Shown piece after piece: positions 1 through 7,183 of a stretch of 64,000 bases of DNA (the first letter of the stretch is position 1; every line of letters starts with the position of its first letter). The stretch comes from Elusimicrobiota bacterium. GTDB lineage: Bacteria > Elusimicrobiota > Elusimicrobia > UBA1565 > UBA9628. The stretch is from the NCBI GenBank assembly GCA_016194705.1, contig JACQAZ010000034.1, positions 62,001-126,000 of the forward strand. The letters run 5' to 3'. Below the pieces are notes generated by a model. The model was given only the letters and a program-made list of their open reading frames with translations. It was not told the DNA's origin and did not search any database. Position numbers and translations under genes: made by a program.

Positions 1-281
1 TGGCGGAAGAGGCGGATCGTGTAGACGGTGTAATGGTAGGCCTTGTGGGTCTTCTCCATGGCGCCCTTGATGGTCAGCAGGTACTGGGTCCTCTTCCAGT
101 CGAGCTGGGTTACCTTGATCAAGCCCTTGCGCGCCAAGCGCTGGATCAGCAGATTGGTCGTGCCCAGCGAGAGGCCCACGCTCTGTGAGAGGCTCCTCTG
201 CGTGTGCGTGGGTTTGCGGGAGATCTCTTGGATCAGGGCGAACTCCTTTTGAGCCAGGTGCCCGCCGTCGATGTTGATCAT
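1..281 (-). CDS. MarR-family EPS-associated transcriptional regulator (3' end cut by window edge)
   Basis: The first 93 residues of a small winged-helix regulator are visible and the frame is still open at the edge. A helix-turn-helix spans about residues 28-53 (QSVGLSLGTTNLLIQRL), followed by a wing (GLIKVTQLDWKRTQYLLT) and a C-terminal helix. Length and sequence resemble the roughly 105-residue MarR proteins found beside exopolysaccharide loci (TIGR04176-type); this is recognition from memory, not a search. The start is the ATG at 281, with a GAGG ribosome site 6 nt upstream. Its promoter at 294-317 carries a palindrome that recurs at other promoters in the locus, so the inferred role is an autoregulated repressor of the whole cluster. 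The ligand is unknown. Confidence 0.85.
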   Translation of the reverse strand, partial: MINIDGGHLAQKEFALIQEISRKPTHTQRSLSQSVGLSLGTTNLLIQRLARKGLIKVTQLDWKRTQYLLTIKGAMEKTHKAYHYTVYTIRLFR

Positions 282-293
282 GTCATGCCTCGT

Positions 294-317
294 GTTCAGA
301 GTTTGAACATTCTATCA
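294..317 (-). promoter_or_regulatory. Operator copy 1 with extended -10, promoter of the MarR-type regulator
   Basis: On the minus strand an extended -10 (TGA-TAGAAT, 317-309) is followed with no gap by the palindrome GTTCA-AACTC-TGAAC (308-294). Transcription should start inside the palindrome, about 20 nt before the regulator's ATG at 281. The TGA of the extended -10 is also the stop codon of the upstream methyltransferase gene. A repressor bound here would cover positions about -6 to +9. This is copy 1 of seven perfect sites in the window. Confidence 0.75.
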
Positions 318-1022
318 TTTTTTCACGAAACCGATCAGGTAGATTCGCGCGAAGCCGTGCCGGCGCCTCTTGTACGCGACGACGGGCGAAAGCGCGAGCT
401 CGATGAGGCGCGCCGTGCGCGGCCCTCTGATCAACCTGCCTAGGCGCTTGAAGATGAACTCGTAGTGCTTGCCGGTCACGAGCCTCAGCCTGGGGTCCTG
501 GCGGTAGGTCCCGATGATCCGGTCGTAATCCATGCAGTTCGGATGGCAGACGTCGGAACCAACGAGAAGGAACGCTCCGCCCGGCTTGAGCGAGTCGACG
601 ATGTTCGAGACGACCTTGGTCTGCTCTTCGAAGGCGTTGACGCGCGTGAAGGCGTAGATCTCGCGTGCGAACACGAGGTCGTAGGTTCGCGGCTCGAGGA
701 AACTCGCTATGTTTTTCTTCTCGACCTTCAGGCCGGGATTGAGCTCCCTGATCATGGCGACCCCGGCGTCGGTGTGTTCCGAGGCGGTCATGCGCAGGCC
801 GGCCTTGTTGAAGGCCTCCGTGATGTGTCCCGCCCCGGCCCCGAGGTCGAGGCAAAGGTTGTTCGCCGGGACGCGCCAGCTCGCCGCCGCGCGGAGGAAC
901 TCGAGGTAGCCGCGGGCCAGGGCCGGCGCGTTGGCCGCCGTGACCGTGTGGGGCGCGATCTCTTGGGCGGAACCCCCGTGCCAGCCGGGGACGGCGTGCG
1001 CGAGCTTGTCGAATTCGTTCAC
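315..1022 (-). CDS. Class I SAM-dependent methyltransferase
   Basis: A 235-residue Rossmann-fold methyltransferase. Motif I reads LDLGAGAGHI at about residues 59-68, followed by an acidic region, FARE near 118-121 and a post-motif LKPGGAFLLVGSD at about 145-157, all standard for small class I enzymes. The substrate is not predictable; in this setting a sugar or a glycan end is likely. The start is GTG at 1022, whose GTGA overlaps the stop of the upstream FemAB-like gene, so the two are translationally coupled. The C-terminus is basic (AYKRRRHGFARIYLIGFVKK), which could favour membrane association. Last gene of a four-gene minus-strand run. Confidence 0.8.
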   Translation of the reverse strand: MNEFDKLAHAVPGWHGGSAQEIAPHTVTAANAPALARGYLEFLRAAASWRVPANNLCLDLGAGAGHITEAFNKAGLRMTASEHTDAGVAMIRELNPGLKVEKKNIASFLEPRTYDLVFAREIYAFTRVNAFEEQTKVVSNIVDSLKPGGAFLLVGSDVCHPNCMDYDRIIGTYRQDPRLRLVTGKHYEFIFKRLGRLIRGPRTARLIELALSPVVAYKRRRHGFARIYLIGFVKK

Positions 1023-2011
1023 GCTTCCCCGACACCCAGGGCCTTCAAGCCCAGCCCGAAGCCGCGGCGCGCCAGGCCCAAAGTCGACCAGTCCCACTCG
1101 CCGAGGTACTCGACTGGCCGCGCGCCGCTGCCTTTCTTGAAATCGAAGACGCCGCGCGCCAGAGCCGGGTCGGCGCCGCCCATGTCGTAGCTGCGCACGC
1201 CGAGGCGCTTGCAGCGCTCGAGCAGATTCCAGAACAAGGCGTAGGAGGCGTAGTTCTTGCGGCCGGCCTCCGAGGCCGCGGCGAGCAGGTCCCAGGCCTT
1301 GTCGCCCTGCACCGCGCAGGCGCGCAGGGCGATCGGCTGGCCGTCGGCGTCGTCGGCGCGTACCAGGATCACCTGGCGCTTCAAGATGCCCAGCAAAGAG
1401 TCCAATTCGTCGGCGCCGTAGTGCTTCTTGATGCCCTTCCACTGCTCCATGCGCCGGTAGACGCTCAGGAGCTCTCCGGCCCGTGGGTTTTCCCAGAACT
1501 TCGCCTCTCCGCAGCGCTTCTGGCCGCGGCGCAGGTTGTGCCGCCAATTCTCGGTGAAGGCCGCCCACTGTTCGTCCTGGCCGCGCGTGAGGTCGTACTG
1601 GAAGGTCAGCGCGCGGTTGAAGGGGTGCCTGGGCCGCCGCCAGCCGTTCTCCTCCAAAGTCCCGGCCTGCTCCGGCGAGAGTTCGCGGTAGGAGCAGACT
1701 CGCAGGTAGCAGAGCCCCAGCCCCTGCGTGAGAGTCTTTCGCATATCGGAGCCCCAGAGGGCGGGCTCGCCGGCCGGCCCGCCGCGGCTCCAGAGCACGC
1801 AGCCGCCCGGGAAGCGCTTGTAGAGCGCCTGGACCATCGCCGCCGGCCGGCCGTTGTCGTAGGACAGGGCCCGGCGCAGGCGCCAGCCGCGCGCGAGTTT
1901 GTGCCGCGCCCAGGCCGTGCTTTGGTAGATGTTGTGGTCGGGCATCAGCGCGAGCGCGTCGTCCCATGCCTGGTCCGAGTCGTTGGCCGGCAAGAGCCTC
2001 CAGCCTACCAT
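1019..2011 (-). CDS. FemAB/BioF2-like GNAT acyltransferase
   Basis: A 330-residue protein with a tandem GNAT-like pattern as in FemAB/FemX and PF13480-type proteins. Visible landmarks are NWRHNLRRGQKR, a Tyr-rich stretch before it (FNRALTFQYDL), and a C-terminal block with ASYALFWNLLERCKRLGVRSYDMGG followed by FDFKKGSGARPVEYLG, typical of the second half of this family. Relatives transfer aminoacyl or acyl groups from activated donors onto peptidoglycan or sugars. In a glycan locus it probably acylates an amino sugar with an amino acid or similar group, which is an inference. The ATG at 2011 overlaps the previous stop (ATGGTAG), preferred over an upstream alternative at 2086. Confidence 0.75.
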   Translation of the reverse strand: MVGWRLLPANDSDQAWDDALALMPDHNIYQSTAWARHKLARGWRLRRALSYDNGRPAAMVQALYKRFPGGCVLWSRGGPAGEPALWGSDMRKTLTQGLGLCYLRVCSYRELSPEQAGTLEENGWRRPRHPFNRALTFQYDLTRGQDEQWAAFTENWRHNLRRGQKRCGEAKFWENPRAGELLSVYRRMEQWKGIKKHYGADELDSLLGILKRQVILVRADDADGQPIALRACAVQGDKAWDLLAAASEAGRKNYASYALFWNLLERCKRLGVRSYDMGGADPALARGVFDFKKGSGARPVEYLGEWDWSTLGLARRGFGLGLKALGVGEA

Positions 2012-3054
2012 AGGAAATGGACGATGTGGATCGCGCGGTAGTGATCGGGCGCTCCCGCGGCGACGGAGCTCGGCAGGTCGGGCCAAGCCAGCGGCTCGAG
2101 CCCGCGCCGCGCCAAAAGCGCGAACGCTCTCCCGCGCTCGGTCTCGGGCAAGCGGACGGCCAGTCCGAAGGGGACCGTCCCCGCGGGGAGGTCGGGGTAA
2201 ACGAGTTCAAAGCCTTGGCCGCGGAGCTCGTTCGACAGATCGCGATAGAGCTCGCGGCGTCTTGCGGTCTCGCGCTCGGCTCCCGCCAAAGTCAGCGGCG
2301 CTTCGAGCTCGCGGCAGGGAAGCTCGGGGAAGGGAAGCTGGACCTCCGACTCGGGGTCTCCCGGCGGCAGGCGATGGCCCGTGCGGATTTGGCGCAGGCG
2401 TCTGAGCCCCTCGAGCGCGCGGTACGCGCTCCGCGCGCCGGCGGCGCGCGCCAGCCAGCGCACGCCGCCCCGGAAAGCCGCCTTGAGCCCGCCCGAATCG
2501 GCGAAGGCCGATTGGGGAGACAGGTGCCACGGGCGGTCCTTGGCGTTGAGCGTCAGCGCCGCGCCGTTGGACAGCGGCAAGGTCTTGCGCAGCGAGAACA
2601 CGCCGAGGTCCCCGCGCGAGCCGAGCCAGCGCCCCTGAGCGTCGCGGCTGAACAGGCCGTGGGCGTTGTCCTCGACGATGAGCGCGCCGGTGCGCTGGCG
2701 GTAGCGCTCGAAGGGCGCCAGGTCCTGAGCGAAGCCGAAATAATTCACGGCGACGACCGCGCGCGCCGAGGGCCAATCGCGCGGGTCGGCGGCGGGGCGC
2801 AGCGTCTTGTCGACCGGATAAAAAAGGGCGCGCGCGCCGACGGCGCGCACCGCGGACAGAAAATCCCGGCAGATGAACTCGGGGACCAGCACCGCGTCAC
2901 CGGCGCCGATCTTGGCGGCCTGTAGGCCGGCCGCCGTCGCCCGGCGCGCGAAGCTGAAGTAGCGCACGGGGGTGCCGGGGAAGAAATCCTCAAGCCGCCA
3001 CGGGGGCGCCGCGGGCGGGGCGTAGACGCTGGCGTCGAGCTCGGCCGAGGTCAT
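2005..3054 (-). CDS. DegT/DnrJ/EryC1-type aminotransferase-like protein
   Basis: A 349-residue fold-type I PLP protein of the sugar aminotransferase family. The ring-nitrogen aspartate sits in LIVEDNAHGLF (D129) and the Schiff-base lysine in FSLRKTLPLSNGAAL (K157), so it should be catalytically competent. The usual N-terminal SGxxxxGP element is missing and replaced by a Pro/Ala-rich opening, making it a divergent member. The substrate cannot be read, probably a nucleotide-linked keto sugar. The start ATG at 3054 overlaps the GT2 stop (ATGA). Six DegT-type proteins are present in this window. Confidence 0.75.
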   Translation of the reverse strand: MTSAELDASVYAPPAAPPWRLEDFFPGTPVRYFSFARRATAAGLQAAKIGAGDAVLVPEFICRDFLSAVRAVGARALFYPVDKTLRPAADPRDWPSARAVVAVNYFGFAQDLAPFERYRQRTGALIVEDNAHGLFSRDAQGRWLGSRGDLGVFSLRKTLPLSNGAALTLNAKDRPWHLSPQSAFADSGGLKAAFRGGVRWLARAAGARSAYRALEGLRRLRQIRTGHRLPPGDPESEVQLPFPELPCRELEAPLTLAGAERETARRRELYRDLSNELRGQGFELVYPDLPAGTVPFGLAVRLPETERGRAFALLARRGLEPLAWPDLPSSVAAGAPDHYRAIHIVHFLW

Positions 3055-3959
3055 CTCTTGGCGAGGCTCCGGGCGAGCCACTCGACGGCGGTCACGGGGT
3101 TTTTCCAGTCGAAGGGATAGTGCGTCAGCGCCTTCCAGGCGTAGCGCCGCGCGGACTCGCAGTCGCCCTGGGCCATCAGCGCGCGGGCGGCCGCGCGCCA
3201 GACCCAGGCCAGGCGCCGCCGCATCATGAGGCGAAGGCGCCATCCGTTCCCGGGCAGGCGCGAGAAGTGGTCGCGCAGCATGTTCTCGAGGTTGGTGTGA
3301 TGGTAGATGACCTTGCTCGACGCGCCGCCGGCGTCCATGATCCAGGTGCCGAGCACCGCGGGGAAAAAATGGAAGCGGCAGACCTGCGCCAAGCGGATCC
3401 AGACGTCGTAGTCCTCCACGGAGTTGTAAGCCGGGTCCTCGCAGAAGCCTCCGATCTCGTCGAGCTTGGCCTTGCGGACCGTCACGCAGGACGGCGAAAG
3501 CGTGTTGCCCTTGAATAGGAGGCGCTCGTGCATGCGCGGCACCGCGGGTCCGTGGTTCGTCGTGCCGACGACCTTGCCGTCCTTGACGATGGTCTCGTTG
3601 TGGCAGACAAGATCCGCGTCGGGATGGAGGTCGAACTCTTGGAGGGATTTCTCCAGCTTCTCGGGAAGCCAAAGGTCGTCGTGGTCGAGGAAGCTTATGA
3701 GAGCCGCCGCCGATTCGCGCACTCCCGCGTTGCGCGCGCCGGCGATCCTCTTGTTGGCCTGCCGCACGCAGCGCCCGCGCAGGCCGCGGAACTTGAGAAA
3801 CCGTTCGACGACGACGGCCGTGTCGTCCTTCGAGCCGTCGTCGACGACGACGACCTCGAAGTCCTTGAAAGACTGCGCGGCCACGGTCTCGAGGGTTTTC
3901 TCGATGAAGGCCGCCGCATTGTAAGCCGGGATGACGACCGAGATTCTTGGGGCGCTCAT
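3051..3959 (-). CDS. Family 2 glycosyltransferase
   Basis: A 302-residue GT-A inverting glycosyltransferase. It opens with the canonical SVVIPAYNAAAFIEKTLETV; the nucleotide-binding VVVDDGS lies at about residues 37-43, the metal-binding FLDHDD at about 90-95, and the catalytic-base region reads NSVEDYDVWIRLA. The C-terminal 80 residues are basic and aromatic and may contact the membrane. It probably transfers a sugar to a lipid-linked glycan at the cytoplasmic face. It starts a four-gene run (GT2, DegT-like, FemAB-like, methyltransferase) whose upstream region carries two CTGT-N8-ACAG palindromes. Confidence 0.88.
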   Translation of the reverse strand: MSAPRISVVIPAYNAAAFIEKTLETVAAQSFKDFEVVVVDDGSKDDTAVVVERFLKFRGLRGRCVRQANKRIAGARNAGVRESAAALISFLDHDDLWLPEKLEKSLQEFDLHPDADLVCHNETIVKDGKVVGTTNHGPAVPRMHERLLFKGNTLSPSCVTVRKAKLDEIGGFCEDPAYNSVEDYDVWIRLAQVCRFHFFPAVLGTWIMDAGGASSKVIYHHTNLENMLRDHFSRLPGNGWRLRLMMRRRLAWVWRAAARALMAQGDCESARRYAWKALTHYPFDWKNPVTAVEWLARSLAKR

Positions 3960-3981
3960 GGTCTCAAATGGGCTCGGGTTG

Positions 3982-4053
3982 AACTGTGTCCGGACACAGT
4001 CGGTCGGCTATTCGTCCTGGGATGGATCGAATGAACTGTACTCGAGTACAGTT
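3982..4053 (-). promoter_or_regulatory. Two related CTGT-N8-ACAG palindromes upstream of the GT2 gene
   Basis: The 118-base gap 3960-4077 holds two perfect palindromes: ACTGTGTCCGGACACAGT (3983-4000) and ACTGTACTCGAGTACAGT (4035-4052, 20 bp with its flanking AA/TT). They share outer ACTGT/ACAGT arms and differ at three positions per arm in a fully compensated way. Their centres are 52 bp apart, about five helical turns. Both fit CTGT-N8-ACAG, the spacing of enterobacterial LexA boxes. No T-run follows either, so they are poor terminator candidates. They are likely operators for the GT2-led operon; no clear -10 was found between them and the ATG at 3959. Confidence 0.55.
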
Positions 4054-4077
4054 TCGCCGCGCTCGCGCGCACCTTGT

Positions 4078-4986
4078 TCATGGACGCAGGACGAGGGATT
4101 CCTTCATGGCTCGGAGGCCTTCGTCGAGGGTCATGGCCGCGACGCCGAGCTCGTCTTCCATGCGTTTGACGACGAAGGTCGTGTTCGGCGGGCGCGGCGC
4201 GATGCCGGGGAAATGATCGCTGCCGACTTCGTCGATCAAGGACGCGTCGAGCCCGAAGGCCTTGGCGATCCGGCGCCCGAACTCGAGGCGCGAGGAGGCG
4301 TTCTTGCCCCCGAGGTGGAAGACGCCGGCGGGCTTCCTGCGGATGATCGCCCAGAGGGCGCGGCCGCATTGCAGGTTGAAGAGGGGGTTCTCGACGACGT
4401 CGTTGACGAGCTGCACGCGCTCGCCGCGCATGAGCTTGTCGTAGATCCAGGTCGCCGGGTTGGGGCGCGTCGCGATGTGGTTCCAGCCGTACATCAGGAT
4501 CGGCCGCGCGACCGTCCAATGCTCCAAAGTGTCGGCGACGATCTTCTCGCAGTCGGCCTTGAGCCGGCCGTACTTGTTGACCGGATTGACGGCGCCGTCT
4601 TCGCGATAAGGCGGCTTCTTGCCGTCGAAGACCGCGTTGGTCGAGACGTAGACCAGGTGGATGCCGGCCTTGCGGCAGGCCGCGGTGATGTTGAGCGTGC
4701 CCACGATGTTGGACTCGAGGCTCTCGGCGTAGTGCTTCTCGACGTAGTCGACCGAGGCGATGCCGGCCGCATGGACGACCGCGTCGAACTTGTGCTTGGC
4801 GAACAAGCGGTCGACGGCGCGCTTGTCGCGTATGTCGAGCACGAGGTGCTTCATGCGCGAGTCCTTGACGGCGTAGTCGCGCTGGTGCAGGCCCAAGAGG
4901 CGCGCCCCCGCGGGTGCCGTCTCCTCCATGCCCTTGCCCAGGAGCCCGGTCGAGCCGGTGATGAGCGTCAGGGGCCGAGGGCTCAA
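4078..4986 (-). CDS. RmlD-like SDR nucleotide-sugar reductase
   Basis: An extended short-chain dehydrogenase of 302 residues. The dinucleotide-binding motif is ITGSTGLLGKG (about 9-19), the conserved VHAAG is at 71-75, and the catalytic elements are VSTNAVFDG (114-122) and Y139-x3-K143 (YGRLK). The pattern FDG...PYRED...NxYGRLK is typical of dTDP-4-dehydrorhamnose reductase-like proteins. Substrate assignment as a 4-keto sugar is an inference. The best start is TTG at 4986, overlapping the upstream stop (TTGA), because the next methionine lies after the cofactor motif. Middle of a minus-strand group with a methyltransferase and an aminotransferase. Confidence 0.82.
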   Translation of the reverse strand: MSPRPLTLITGSTGLLGKGMEETAPAGARLLGLHQRDYAVKDSRMKHLVLDIRDKRAVDRLFAKHKFDAVVHAAGIASVDYVEKHYAESLESNIVGTLNITAACRKAGIHLVYVSTNAVFDGKKPPYREDGAVNPVNKYGRLKADCEKIVADTLEHWTVARPILMYGWNHIATRPNPATWIYDKLMRGERVQLVNDVVENPLFNLQCGRALWAIIRRKPAGVFHLGGKNASSRLEFGRRIAKAFGLDASLIDEVGSDHFPGIAPRPPNTTFVVKRMEDELGVAAMTLDEGLRAMKESLVLRP

Positions 4987-5981
4987 GGCTTGAGGGCCTC
5001 GGTGTAGAGGATGCCGCCGCAGTTACTGCGAGTCAGCCGGAAAAAAAGACAGAGCGCCATTGCCGGCAGGAAGAGGACGGCCGTTGCGGCGGCGTAGACG
5101 ATGGAAAACAGCCGCCGCCTCACGCCCTTGTCGGCGAGGCCGCCGGGCAGGCCGGCGTCCTGCGCGAGTTCGGTCACGCTCGCGCCCTCGGGCGAGGGGC
5201 CTTTGAACAGCAGGCGCTTGGCCAGGCGCAGGGCGGGCTTGATCGCCAGGTGCAGCACGGCGATCTCGAGGAAGGCGCGCCAGTCGAGGCCGTCGGCCTC
5301 CTGGCGGCTTACGCTGAGCCCCTCGCGTTCGAGGAAGCCCTTCATGGCCGCCGGCGTCCAGCGCGTGAAATGGTGCGGAGGAAAGTCGAACTCCTCGCGG
5401 CCGAACGGCAGCGGCCGGCGCGCGTTGGGCAAGGTGACCACCAGGCGCCCCCCGCTCTTGAGCAATCGCTTGGCCTCGCGCACGAGCTCTCTGGGCTCGG
5501 GGACGTGCTCGAGGACGTCGAAGAGCGTGACGGCGTCGAACTCGCCCGCCTTGCGCGAGCGGCAGAACGAGGGCCAGTCGCTGGCATGGGCCTCGAGGCC
5601 GCGGCGGCGGACGGGCTCGACCTTGCGCGCGTCGTAATCGAGGCCGACCGGCGCCCAGCCCTTGCTCTTGGCCAGCTCGAGAAAACCCCCCTCGCCGCAG
5701 CCGACGTCGAGCACGCGGCCGGGGCTAAGCCCCGAGCGGAAGAAGGACTCGTAGCGCGCGTCGTCCTCGGGCGGCGGCGGCGCCTCGAGCGGCACGGCAT
5801 CCGCGTACCAATCGGCGCCGACGGCTTGGCGCGGCTCGGAGAAGACCACGCCGCAGCCCGGGCAGGCGTAGAGCCGGAACAAAGTGTTGGCGTGGCGGTC
5901 GTAGTGGGTCTCTACGAGGACCGCCCCGGCGGACGCGCAGGCGCAGCAGGAAAGAGCGGGGCCTGCGTCCAAGGTCGTCAT
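4983..5981 (-). CDS. Class I SAM methyltransferase with N-terminal zinc ribbon and C-terminal membrane segment
   Basis: A 332-residue protein. It begins with a small Cys cluster (SCCAC at about 11-15, CPGC at 40-43) that looks like a zinc ribbon, as in sugar C-methyltransferase-like proteins. The methyltransferase core follows: VLDVGCGEGGF (90-100), FDAVTLFDVLEHVPEP and LKSGGRLVVTLPN. The last 40 residues contain a hydrophobic stretch (YAAATAVLFLPAMALCLFF) that could be membrane-embedded. It may methylate a lipid-linked or nucleotide sugar. The ATG at 5981 is separated from the aminotransferase stop by 5 bases. Another zinc-ribbon methyltransferase occurs at 60533-61378. Confidence 0.8.
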   Translation of the reverse strand: MTTLDAGPALSCCACASAGAVLVETHYDRHANTLFRLYACPGCGVVFSEPRQAVGADWYADAVPLEAPPPPEDDARYESFFRSGLSPGRVLDVGCGEGGFLELAKSKGWAPVGLDYDARKVEPVRRRGLEAHASDWPSFCRSRKAGEFDAVTLFDVLEHVPEPRELVREAKRLLKSGGRLVVTLPNARRPLPFGREEFDFPPHHFTRWTPAAMKGFLEREGLSVSRQEADGLDWRAFLEIAVLHLAIKPALRLAKRLLFKGPSPEGASVTELAQDAGLPGGLADKGVRRRLFSIVYAAATAVLFLPAMALCLFFRLTRSNCGGILYTEALKP

Positions 5982-5986
5982 GGGGA

Positions 5987-7156
5987 CTACCGCAGCACCG
6001 CGCGCAGGGCCTCGACGACGTCGGCGGCGTCCTCGTCGGTCAGCTTCGCGGAGAGCGGGATCGAGAGGGTCCGCTCGGAGATGAACTCGGCGTTGGGAAA
6101 ATCGCCGGGCTTGTGGCCGAGCAGCTTGCGGTAATAGGGCTGCAGGTGCAGGGCGAGATAGTGCACGCCCGTGCCGATCTTGAGCTTGGTCAGCTCGTGG
6201 AGGACCTGGTCGCGCGTCTTGCCCAGGCGGTCGACGTCGATATGGGGCGTGTAAAGGTGGTAGGCGTGACGGGTCTCGGGCTCGGGCGGCGGGGGCAGGA
6301 AGCAGGGCAGGCCTTGGAGGGCCGCGTCGTAGCGGCGCCAGAGCTCCTGGCGGCGGCTCCAGTAGCGCTCGACGCGCGGCAGCTGGTGGATTCCCAAGGC
6401 GGCGGCCATGTCGGTCATGTTGTACTTGAAGCCGGGGGCGACCACCTCGTAATGCTTGTACCCGTCGTCCGAGAAGCGCTTCCAGGCGTCCTGGCTCATG
6501 CCGTGCAGGGCGAGCACCTTGATCTTGTCCGCGTGCGCGGCGTCGTCGGTGATCACCATCCCGCCCTCGGCGGTCGTGATGTTCTTGGTCACGTAGAAGC
6601 TCAAGGCGCCGAACTCGCCGAAGGTCCCCGCCTTGCGGCCGCGGTATTCGGTCTCGACGGCGTGGGCGCAGTCTTCGACGAGAGCGAGCCTGTGCTTCTT
6701 GGCGACCAAAGTCAGGGCGTCCATGTCGCAGGAGCGCCCAGCGAAGTGCACGGGGAGGATCGCGCGGGTCTTGCGCGTGATCTTTTTTTCGATCAAAGCC
6801 GGGTCGATGTTCTGCGACTCTCTGCCGCAGTCGACCAGCACGGGCCGGGCGCCTGCGTGAAGTATCGCGTTCAAGGTCGCGCAGAAGGTCATCGGAGTCG
6901 TGATGACCTCGTCGCCGGGCTTGAGGTCGAGGGCCAAGAGCGAGAGGTGCAAGGCCGCGGTGCAGGAGTTGACCGCGACGGCGAACTTCACGCCTTTGTA
7001 GGCGCGCACGAGCTCCTCGAACTTCTTGACCTTGGGGCCCGTGCCGATCCAGCCCGAGCGCAAAGTGTCGACGACCTCCGCGATCTCGGCTTCCTCGATG
7101 AGCGGGCTTCCGAAGACGAGGAATTCCTTGCGGGGTTTAAGGGCGGGGGCCTTCAT
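5987..7156 (-). CDS. DegT/DnrJ/EryC1 family sugar aminotransferase
   Basis: A 389-residue PLP enzyme with the complete family signature: SGWIGTGPKVKKFE, SCTAALHLSLLALDLKPGDEVI, LVEDCAHAVE and the catalytic lysine in FYVTKNITTAEGGM (about K191). It closely resembles enzymes that aminate UDP-4-keto sugars (ArnB, PseC, WecE types). It heads an operon with a methyltransferase and an RmlD-like SDR, consistent with making an amino-deoxysugar. The start is uncertain: ATG at 7156, or an in-frame TTG at 7165 lying inside the operator and only 9 nt after the -10 box. The promoter overlaps the end of rfbG. Confidence 0.88.
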   Translation of the reverse strand: MKAPALKPRKEFLVFGSPLIEEAEIAEVVDTLRSGWIGTGPKVKKFEELVRAYKGVKFAVAVNSCTAALHLSLLALDLKPGDEVITTPMTFCATLNAILHAGARPVLVDCGRESQNIDPALIEKKITRKTRAILPVHFAGRSCDMDALTLVAKKHRLALVEDCAHAVETEYRGRKAGTFGEFGALSFYVTKNITTAEGGMVITDDAAHADKIKVLALHGMSQDAWKRFSDDGYKHYEVVAPGFKYNMTDMAAALGIHQLPRVERYWSRRQELWRRYDAALQGLPCFLPPPPEPETRHAYHLYTPHIDVDRLGKTRDQVLHELTKLKIGTGVHYLALHLQPYYRKLLGHKPGDFPNAEFISERTLSIPLSAKLTDEDAADVVEALRAVLR

Positions 7157-7159
7157 CTT

Positions 7160-7183
7160 GTTCAATAGATGAACATTATACCA
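7160..7183 (-). promoter_or_regulatory. Operator copy 2 with extended -10, promoter of the 5987-7156 operon
   Basis: On the minus strand TGG-TATAAT (7183-7175) is followed without a gap by GTTCA-TCTAT-TGAAC (7174-7160). The -10 hexamer contains the TAA stop codon of rfbG (7178-7176), so this promoter fires at the very end of the upstream gene. The geometry is identical to the regulator's own promoter. No convincing -35 is visible 17 bases upstream, consistent with an extended -10 promoter. Confidence 0.75.

Noticed and set aside
465..1190. Long plus-strand open frames antisense to minus-strand genes (here and throughout)
   Set aside because: GC-rich coding sequence produces long antisense frames; their translations are low-complexity, Arg/Ala/Val/Glu-rich strings without domain motifs, and the opposite strand encodes recognisable proteins.
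3982..4053. The two palindromes as transcription terminators
   Set aside because: Neither is followed by a T-run on either strand, the loops would be almost absent, and the compensated differences in two tandem copies fit protein binding sites better.
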